Positions 33,581-39,869 of a DNA stretch of 64,000 bases are shown here, one piece after another (the stretch's first letter is position 1; each line of letters begins with the position of its first letter). The DNA is from GCA-2705995 sp965661625. Its GTDB lineage: Bacteria; Bacteroidota; Bacteroidia; Flavobacteriales_G; Salibacteraceae. The notes beneath the pieces are model-generated. The model ran no database searches. It was not told the DNA's origin and saw nothing but the letters and a program-made list of their open reading frames with translations. The stretch spans positions 1 to 64,000 of the forward strand of contig CBFIEM010000009.1 of the NCBI GenBank assembly GCA_965661625.1, in the 5' to 3' direction. The translations under genes and the position numbers were made by a program.

Positions 33581-35652
33581 AGGTTTGGTTAGCATCATTT
33601 CCAAGGTCTGGAAATACTTTTTTGAGAAATATCTTATTTGATGTTTACGGACTGGAATCCGCAACATATCATGAGCATGAAGACCATGTAAAGGATGCTG
33701 ATTGGCAAAAGTTTCCAGTAATTAAAACCCACTTGCTTCCTTCGGAGGTTCCCGGTTTGGAAGCTTCAACCCCCGTGATTTATATTATTCGAGATGGAAG
33801 GGATTCCATGTGCTCGTTAGCTCATTTTAGAAAGGATATCGTAGCGCCAGGATCAGACTATTATGAGAACTTAAAGGCGGCAGTTATTGCTGAAAAAGGT
33901 TCTTTCTTTGGAGGATGGTCAGTAAACGCTCTAGCATGGGCTAAGCGGGCAGATTTGATTATCCGCTATGAAGACTTACTGAAGGATCAAGTGACTCAAC
34001 TAAAACGGGTAGAGGAACTTCTCAATCTTCCCCCAGGCGACTATGCCAAATCACGATCGTTTGAAGATTTAAAATTTGGTATTCCTAAGTATGGCGGTGG
34101 ATTAGATCATGGCTACAATGAGGAGAAAATACGGTCACTTTCTAAACGTAATTTCAGAAAAGGCAAAAGCGGATCTTGGAAGTCGGAAATGCCCGAAGAA
34201 TTGGCCAACCTCTTCTGGTCAATTTATGGAGAAACCATGGAACAATTTGGCTATTCGAAGCATGGAGAGGTTTTCGAACATAATTATGTTGAACTAGACT
34301 ACAACATTGCTGAAAAACTTGGTTGGAAACTCCCGCAGTACGCAAAACCTATGCGGGTACTATTAGAGGCTGACAAACTGCGGGATGAGCGCAATGACGG
34401 GATTAAAAGGTACGTGCTTGAACTTGTTCAGGGAATGGAACAAGCTACCCTGAGGAAAAATGGTAAATGGCAAATTGATTTATTCATAGACAACAAGATT
34501 ATTCCAATTACCCAATGGCGCGACTTTATTAAGGAGCAAACCAAGGACGCTCAGAAGAAAGCTGCGGTGAGAACAGGTGGGGTTATATTGCCTTATCCAA
34601 TTATGGTTGCTAAAAATTTGCTTTTCGAAGCACTGGCCTTACTACCAAAGTTTATTCGCGAGTCGTATAATTTTGGATTCAATAAGTTGGTGGTGTGGCG
34701 GAGGAATGCGCGATTATTTAAAGAATATCAACTCCTCGTTCCAGAAATTAAAAAATATAACCTCATTCACGTTTCGTTGCCCCAGCATTATTTTTACTTC
34801 AAGCGTATTAGGCAACAATTTATTACGACCGTTCATGACCTGAGCCACATTCATTTTCCTCACTACCATGAGCGGGGAAACATCGACAATGCTAAAAAAG
34901 GAATGAGTTTCATCCAGCGTAAACGGAGTCACATCATTGCCGTTTCCAAGTTTACGAAACAAGATTTGGTAAAGGAGATGAACTTTCCAGAAGAGCAAAT
35001 TACCACAATTACAGAAGGGGTAAACCGCGATTTGTTTCGCATAAACCCCAATCAAGAGGATGCAAAAGCAGTTTTTGAACGGTATGGATTACCAAAAGAC
35101 AAGCCCTACTTGTTCTCACTTTCTACGTTAGAACCCCGAAAAAATTTAGTGAATACAATCAAGGCATTTAATAAGCTTTTAAAAGAAATGCCTCACCTCG
35201 ATGTGAACCTTGTAATCGCTGGAAAGAAGGGATGGAAAATAGAGGAGCTCTTCTTAATTCAGGCAGTTGAGCCGAATCGGGTATTTTTCACAGGTTACGT
35301 AGATGAAGCTGACCTGCCCATACTTTATCACAATGCACTGGCTGTTTCTTATGTAAGTCACTTTGAAGGATTCGGCCTACCTATTCTAGAAGCAATGAAC
35401 TGCGGAACTCCAGTTATTTATGGATACAATAGCTCTCAAATAGAAGTTGCTGGTAAAGCCGGCTATCCGGCTAACCCCAAAGATGTGGATAGCATCAAGT
35501 CACAAATGGAAACAGCAGTTACGCTCCATGCATTGCGTCAAATAAAAACAAATGCGAGCATAGCCAAGTCTGGAGAGTTTTCATGGCGTAAAACAATCAT
35601 AGCCACCCTTCAAGCTTACGAGCAAACAATTCAAGGAGAGGTTCAAGATTAG
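33577..35652 (+). CDS. Sulfotransferase fused to a GT4 glycosyltransferase
   Basis: A 691-residue two-domain protein. Residues 1-230 are a sulfotransferase-1-type enzyme: PAPS loop F-P-R-S-G-N-T-F-L-R (8-17), I-I-R-D-G-R-D-S-M (70-78) and F-R-K-G-K-S-G-S-W-K near 197. After a short linker, residues about 255-691 form a GT-B glycosyltransferase of family 4, with L-S-T-L-E-P-R-K-N-L and the donor-site E-G-F-G-L-P-I-L-E-A-M. One protein could thus add a sugar and sulfate. The sulfotransferase type differs from its two neighbours. The stop overlaps the convergent halogenase-like gene's stop (TTAG). Confidence 0.9.
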   Translation: MKVWLASFPRSGNTFLRNILFDVYGLESATYHEHEDHVKDADWQKFPVIKTHLLPSEVPGLEASTPVIYIIRDGRDSMCSLAHFRKDIVAPGSDYYENLKAAVIAEKGSFFGGWSVNALAWAKRADLIIRYEDLLKDQVTQLKRVEELLNLPPGDYAKSRSFEDLKFGIPKYGGGLDHGYNEEKIRSLSKRNFRKGKSGSWKSEMPEELANLFWSIYGETMEQFGYSKHGEVFEHNYVELDYNIAEKLGWKLPQYAKPMRVLLEADKLRDERNDGIKRYVLELVQGMEQATLRKNGKWQIDLFIDNKIIPITQWRDFIKEQTKDAQKKAAVRTGGVILPYPIMVAKNLLFEALALLPKFIRESYNFGFNKLVVWRRNARLFKEYQLLVPEIKKYNLIHVSLPQHYFYFKRIRQQFITTVHDLSHIHFPHYHERGNIDNAKKGMSFIQRKRSHIIAVSKFTKQDLVKEMNFPEEQITTITEGVNRDLFRINPNQEDAKAVFERYGLPKDKPYLFSLSTLEPRKNLVNTIKAFNKLLKEMPHLDVNLVIAGKKGWKIEELFLIQAVEPNRVFFTGYVDEADLPILYHNALAVSYVSHFEGFGLPILEAMNCGTPVIYGYNSSQIEVAGKAGYPANPKDVDSIKSQMETAVTLHALRQIKTNASIAKSGEFSWRKTIIATLQAYEQTIQGEVQD

Positions 35653-37007
35653 TTTTTAGCAAACACTTCAGCTTCAGCACCTTCTGTTAGGCAATAACTG
35701 TTGTCATGGTCGGAACGTGAAACACCAGCGAGCACTTCGTATTTGGCCATTTGCTTTGGATCGCTAAGCATGTTTAAGAAGTTCAAGTACGTTTCAGACT
35801 TGTCAAAGAAATCACCAGCCAGTAAATAATGCATTAATGAAAAGGCCGCCTCTCTACTTTGATATGCGCTGTAATTCGCCAAATTGAAACCTTCGGGATC
35901 ATAGAAAATCTCGATGAACTTGTGTACCAAATTATAGGCGCCACCAATCACCTCAAACTGTGACTTAAAGGATTCCCTTAGTGCAGACCTGTCTGGATTA
36001 TCTAAATGCTGATTAATACTTTCAGCAACGAGCATAGATGTTCGCGCACCGAGGTAAATTCCCGTTGCGAAAATCGGGTCTAAAAAAGCTCCCGCATCAC
36101 CTGTGAGGGCAAAATTAGAACCGTATTTCCGGTCTACTGTAAAGGAATAATTGGTCACAATGTTAAGCGGCATCAGTGTTTCGCCTTCTGCCGCCATAAT
36201 ATGATGTAACTCAGGTGTTGCTTTTATCTCTTGATGGTAAAGTGCTTCTTGCCAATTTTTAACTCCCTGTTCAACCAATTTTTTACGCTCCTGATTGATG
36301 TAGTTATTGTCGAGAACAACACCAATGCCAACACGTTCAGAACTTAATGGAACTAACCAAAGCCATCCCTTTTTCTCTCCACCTGTGTAGAAGACTTGAA
36401 TCATGCCTTGCTTCATTTCATCGGTCCACTGTGCGCCTTTCCAATGTGTTGCGAACGCCGATCTATCCAACCCGGGAACAGGCTTTTTCCACCCCATTGT
36501 TCGGCCAACAAACGAGTCTTGACCACTAGCATCAATTAAGAATTTCGATTGAATCTCATGTTTTTCACCATCAGCATCCTTGAAAGAAATGCTGACAGGC
36601 TGGTCAGTGTCGAGGTGCTCAACTTTTAACACACGGGATTCTTCTCGAAGCTCAGCACCTTTTTCTACAGCGTTCTTGAGTAAGATGTGATCGAATTGGG
36701 CGCGGTTTACATTAAACGTTCGGTATTCTTGACCTTTCAACACATTTTTAAAGCAATACGTTTTGCTTGTTGTGCCATCGCTAGAAACGAAGCGAACCCC
36801 AGGTTTACGCACGAAGTTCTTGATCATTTGATCGTAAACTCCGAGGGTTTTGAATATTTCATTGTTATAAGGGAGTAAGGACTCTCCTACATGTGGTCTC
36901 GGAAATTTTTCTTTTTCAATGATTAATACCTTTTTCCCTGCTCTTGCTAACTGCGTTCCCGCAGTTGATCCTGCCGGACCTCCTCCAATAATCACTACGT
37001 CGTACAT
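35649..37007 (-). CDS. FAD-dependent halogenase-like protein
   Basis: A 452-residue flavoprotein close in length to carrier-dependent pyrrole halogenases such as PltA. The FAD motif G-G-G-P-A-G-S-T is at 8-15, F-P-R-P-H-V-G-E-S-L-L-P at 35-46, and a candidate lysine (K68, R-K-P-G-V-R-F) for hypohalite handling follows. W-L-W-L-V-P (215-220) corresponds to the halogenase W-x-W-x-I-P signature with I to V. G-D-A-G-A-F-L-D-P-I-F-A-T-G (303-316) completes the FAD site. It is the last gene of the carrier-protein operon, 12 bases after the dehydrogenase. It could instead be a non-halogenating monooxygenase or reductase of the same superfamily. No flavin reductase is adjacent. Confidence 0.7.
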   Translation of the reverse strand: MYDVVIIGGGPAGSTAGTQLARAGKKVLIIEKEKFPRPHVGESLLPYNNEIFKTLGVYDQMIKNFVRKPGVRFVSSDGTTSKTYCFKNVLKGQEYRTFNVNRAQFDHILLKNAVEKGAELREESRVLKVEHLDTDQPVSISFKDADGEKHEIQSKFLIDASGQDSFVGRTMGWKKPVPGLDRSAFATHWKGAQWTDEMKQGMIQVFYTGGEKKGWLWLVPLSSERVGIGVVLDNNYINQERKKLVEQGVKNWQEALYHQEIKATPELHHIMAAEGETLMPLNIVTNYSFTVDRKYGSNFALTGDAGAFLDPIFATGIYLGARTSMLVAESINQHLDNPDRSALRESFKSQFEVIGGAYNLVHKFIEIFYDPEGFNLANYSAYQSREAAFSLMHYLLAGDFFDKSETYLNFLNMLSDPKQMAKYEVLAGVSRSDHDNSYCLTEGAEAEVFAKN

Positions 37008-37019
37008 TTCTCTAGGTAT

Positions 37020-38150
37020 TTATAGCTTGGCATTTCCTGCCATCAAATTTAAAATCATTTCATTAGAGCCGGAGTAAATACGGCTGCCTGGTGAGTCCAA
37101 AACTGCTTGACTCACACGGTTATCTTCATGGCCCAAAGTAGCCAATATTTCAGAAACTTTTAGCGCTGTTTCTACATAAAGTTCACTGGCCATGAGTTTA
37201 CTCATGTAAATTCCATCTGTCGCTTTCTTCGCATCAAAGTTTTTAGACGCTTCATGTACTAATAAACGCGCAGCATGGCATTTGGTTTTGAGGTGCATTA
37301 GTTCATGAATCAAAGCTTGGTGGGCAGCTTTTTTCAACGGGCTCTTTAAAGCGCCTTGCGCGATTTTGAGCCCGCAATCAAGAACCCAACGTGATTGACC
37401 TAAATGTATCGCCGCAAGCCCTAGTCGTTCCCAATTCATAGCTGTACTAAACAGTGCTCCGCCCATACCTTCAGCTCCAATGAGCTGCTTGTTGCTGACC
37501 ATTACTTCTTCCATAAAAAAACTGCCTAACGAGCAAGAAGGAAGACCAGATTTAGTAAATGATATACCCCGAGAAAAGCCATTAATTTCTGGCGATAAGA
37601 TAAAAGCAGAGATTCCGCCAAAGTATCCCGATGATGATGTTTTTGCATAGACTAAAAAGGCATCAGCTTGTTCTGCGTTCGATGTAAAGTGTTTACGCCC
37701 ATCCAGTTGATAGTAGTCGTTTTGTTTCTTTGCCGTAGTGCGCATCGAGAATGCATCAGAGCCGCTTTCTGGCTCGCTGATGCCGTGGCCAATGATAAGC
37801 TCTCCTGAAACAGCTGGCAAAAGCCACTGTTCACGCTGGTTTTCAGAACCGAATTCCCAAATAGACGTAACGCAGCTCAAGGCATGTGCTCCCAGTCCAA
37901 ATGCTAATCCTGTATCATGACATCCAAATCCAAAGGCCTCATAGGCTAAGACGGATTGGTACATTGATAGCCCTTTTCCACCCCATTGTTTGGGAATCAT
38001 TGGGCCAGTGAGCCCTGATGCTGCTGCGTGTTTCCAACGTTCACGACTGAAGCTGTGCGGGCTTTTACCTAGCGTATTGCAATGCTCCGCGGCTTCCATG
38101 AAGTGCATGTAAAGCGCCTTGTCTTCTTTAGATAGCAACTCATCCTTCAT
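37020..38150 (-). CDS. Acyl-CoA-dehydrogenase-like enzyme, prolyl-carrier dehydrogenase type
   Basis: A 376-residue flavoenzyme. The segment A-F-G-F-G-C-H-D-T-G-L-A-F (72-84) and S-E-P-E-S-G-S-D (125-132) fit the PltE/RedW group that oxidises prolyl-carrier to pyrrolyl-carrier with FAD. The glutamate base of medium-chain dehydrogenases is replaced by serine (I-Y-S-G-S-N-E, S360). A glutamate is present instead in N-W-E-R-L-G-L-A (E241), the place used by isovaleryl-CoA dehydrogenase. The start codon was set at the ATG overlapping the ligase stop by 11 bases. An ordinary fatty-acyl dehydrogenase is the alternative, but no other fatty-acid genes are near. Confidence 0.75.
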   Translation of the reverse strand: MKDELLSKEDKALYMHFMEAAEHCNTLGKSPHSFSRERWKHAAASGLTGPMIPKQWGGKGLSMYQSVLAYEAFGFGCHDTGLAFGLGAHALSCVTSIWEFGSENQREQWLLPAVSGELIIGHGISEPESGSDAFSMRTTAKKQNDYYQLDGRKHFTSNAEQADAFLVYAKTSSSGYFGGISAFILSPEINGFSRGISFTKSGLPSCSLGSFFMEEVMVSNKQLIGAEGMGGALFSTAMNWERLGLAAIHLGQSRWVLDCGLKIAQGALKSPLKKAAHQALIHELMHLKTKCHAARLLVHEASKNFDAKKATDGIYMSKLMASELYVETALKVSEILATLGHEDNRVSQAVLDSPGSRIYSGSNEMILNLMAGNAKL

Positions 38151-39573
38151 ATGCGGCAATTAATGCTTGAGCGTCTATTTTATGATTGGAGTTTGTAGGG
38201 AACTCCTCACAGTGGACAAACTTGTCGGGAAGCATGTAGCTTGGCAGCTTTGAGGTGCCAAATTGCTTTAGTCCCAATACCCCCAATTTTCTCTTTGTCC
38301 AAGTTGCATAAAAAAGTATAATTTTTTTTCCGTCAGCGTGTTCAATAGCCAAGGCAATAAGTTGTGAAATGTCGGGATGTACAGCAAACCCAGCCTCAAT
38401 ATCCCCCATTTCTATCCGGTATCCCCTGCGCTTTACCATACGGTCCAACCTACCTTTAAAAATAAGTTCACCTTCTTCTTCTGAGACGGTATCGCCGCTT
38501 TTGTAAAAACGAGTTCCACCTTGGCGTAAGAATTTAGCCCGTGTTTCTTCTGGATTGTTCAGGTATTCAAGTGCCAAGCTCACCCCACCAATTCTCAATT
38601 CATTATCCTCAATTTTACAGGTGGCATAAGGGGTGGGTTTTCCAATGGGTAGCACGTTGTAAGATCGCCCCGGTTCTACCTGATGGTAGGTAACAACATT
38701 TGTTTCTGATGGCCCATAGAGGTTTATAAGTACTGTTAAGGGTAAGTCTTGTTGTAGGAGCTTGAATTGCTTCATGGGGAAAGATTCACCAGCAAAAAGG
38801 ACAGTCTTTAGCTGATCCTTAAACGTGTTCAGCGGGGCGTACTGTTGAAGTAATTGCAGTGCTGTAGGAGTGGTGTAAAGGGTGTCAATATCATATGATT
38901 TTATCAATTCAGCAACTTGTAATGGTTGCTTAGCTTCTTGCTCATTGCAAATAACTAGGGTTCCACCAGACTTGAACGTAGCGAAAAGGTCAAATGTGCT
39001 TAAGTCAAAATGAAAAGGGGCATGCGCAAGGACTCGCGGCTTATAATGACTTAAAAATTTGCTTGAACTCCAGTCAACAAAAGCGGTAGTAGCTTCATGA
39101 CTCATAATTACACCCTTGGGTATCCCCGTACTTCCGCTTGTAAAGAGTACATGTGAAGCACCCGTGGAAGCAGGTTGAGGTTGTTTTAATTTATAAACGG
39201 TGAGGTCTCCAACATAATAGGTTTCCAAAATACGCTCAACTGAAAGAGGCGCTTGTGCGTCTTTAGCTGTAATTAGCCAGCCAAATTGTGCTTGGTTTGC
39301 AATATCTTCTAACCGCTGTCTCGGGGCTTCGATATCCAGTGGCACATATGCATGCCCAGCCTTTAAGCTTGCGTAAATGGCAGTTACATATGCTGCGCTT
39401 TTTGGTAAGTGAATACCAACGTATTGAGGATTGCCCGAAAGTTGAATTGCAAGTTTTTCAACATCCTCTACAAGCGCTGAATACGACAAGCGCAATGAAC
39501 CGTCGACTAATGCAATCGAGTCAGGAAATTTTGTGGCGGATTCAGTTAAATTATCTACCAGAAAAGGTTTCAA
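38140..39573 (-). CDS. Free-standing amino-acid adenylation enzyme, probable L-prolyl--carrier ligase
   Basis: A 477-residue ANL enzyme that should activate an amino acid as AMP ester and load it on the adjacent carrier protein. Core motifs: F-T-S-G-S-T-G-I-P-K-G (144-154), H-F-D-L-S (188-192), N-L-Y-G-P-S-E (284-290), Y-K-S-G-D (357-361), G-R-L-D-R-M-V-K-R-R-G-Y (374-385) and catalytic K465. The ten pocket positions, aligned by eye to GrsA, read D190 L191 F194 Y233 L259 A261 L285 V293 V294 K465, close to the D-L-L-Y-L-A-L-V-C-K I recall for PltF/RedM/CloN4. It has F-A-G-E rather than the F-C-G-E of D-alanine ligase DltA. The start is TTG, fixed by a TTGA overlap with the carrier gene. Confidence 0.82.
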   Translation of the reverse strand: MKPFLVDNLTESATKFPDSIALVDGSLRLSYSALVEDVEKLAIQLSGNPQYVGIHLPKSAAYVTAIYASLKAGHAYVPLDIEAPRQRLEDIANQAQFGWLITAKDAQAPLSVERILETYYVGDLTVYKLKQPQPASTGASHVLFTSGSTGIPKGVIMSHEATTAFVDWSSSKFLSHYKPRVLAHAPFHFDLSTFDLFATFKSGGTLVICNEQEAKQPLQVAELIKSYDIDTLYTTPTALQLLQQYAPLNTFKDQLKTVLFAGESFPMKQFKLLQQDLPLTVLINLYGPSETNVVTYHQVEPGRSYNVLPIGKPTPYATCKIEDNELRIGGVSLALEYLNNPEETRAKFLRQGGTRFYKSGDTVSEEEGELIFKGRLDRMVKRRGYRIEMGDIEAGFAVHPDISQLIALAIEHADGKKIILFYATWTKRKLGVLGLKQFGTSKLPSYMLPDKFVHCEEFPTNSNHKIDAQALIAAYEG

Positions 39574-39833
39574 CTACCAGCAAGTTTTTGCGAAATGGTT
39601 TGAGTTAAAAGCTCTACCGTGTCGATGTATTCCGGAGTCATTTCTTGTGGGAAAAACTCTACTTTATAAGTTTCTTCTAAATGCTGAACGAGCTGCATGG
39701 TAGAAATGGAGTCCATAACTCCGGTACTTACCAATTTTGTGCTAACGGTTAATTCAGAGTCATCGCCATCAAAGAATTGCGTAACGATGTAGTTTTTAAT
39801 TTCGTCTTGTATTGCTGTTGTAGTCGCTTCCAT
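39570..39833 (-). CDS. Free-standing acyl/peptidyl carrier protein
   Basis: An 87-residue four-helix carrier protein. The phosphopantetheine attachment serine is S42 in G-V-M-D-S-I-S-T-M-Q-L-V. It is small and acidic, as are PltL, RedO and DltC. It should hold the activated amino acid while the neighbouring dehydrogenase and halogenase-like enzymes act on it. It lies 36 bases after the MBOAT-SGNH gene and overlaps the ligase start. The start at M-E-A-T was preferred to a TTG seven codons upstream; a GAGGAGAAG stretch just before gives an unusual Shine-Dalgarno-like site. No phosphopantetheinyl transferase is in the window. Confidence 0.88.
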   Translation of the reverse strand: MEATTTAIQDEIKNYIVTQFFDGDDSELTVSTKLVSTGVMDSISTMQLVQHLEETYKVEFFPQEMTPEYIDTVELLTQTISQKLAGS

Positions 39834-39869
39834 AGGTTCTATTCTTCTCCTCAATCCAACTTCACATTA

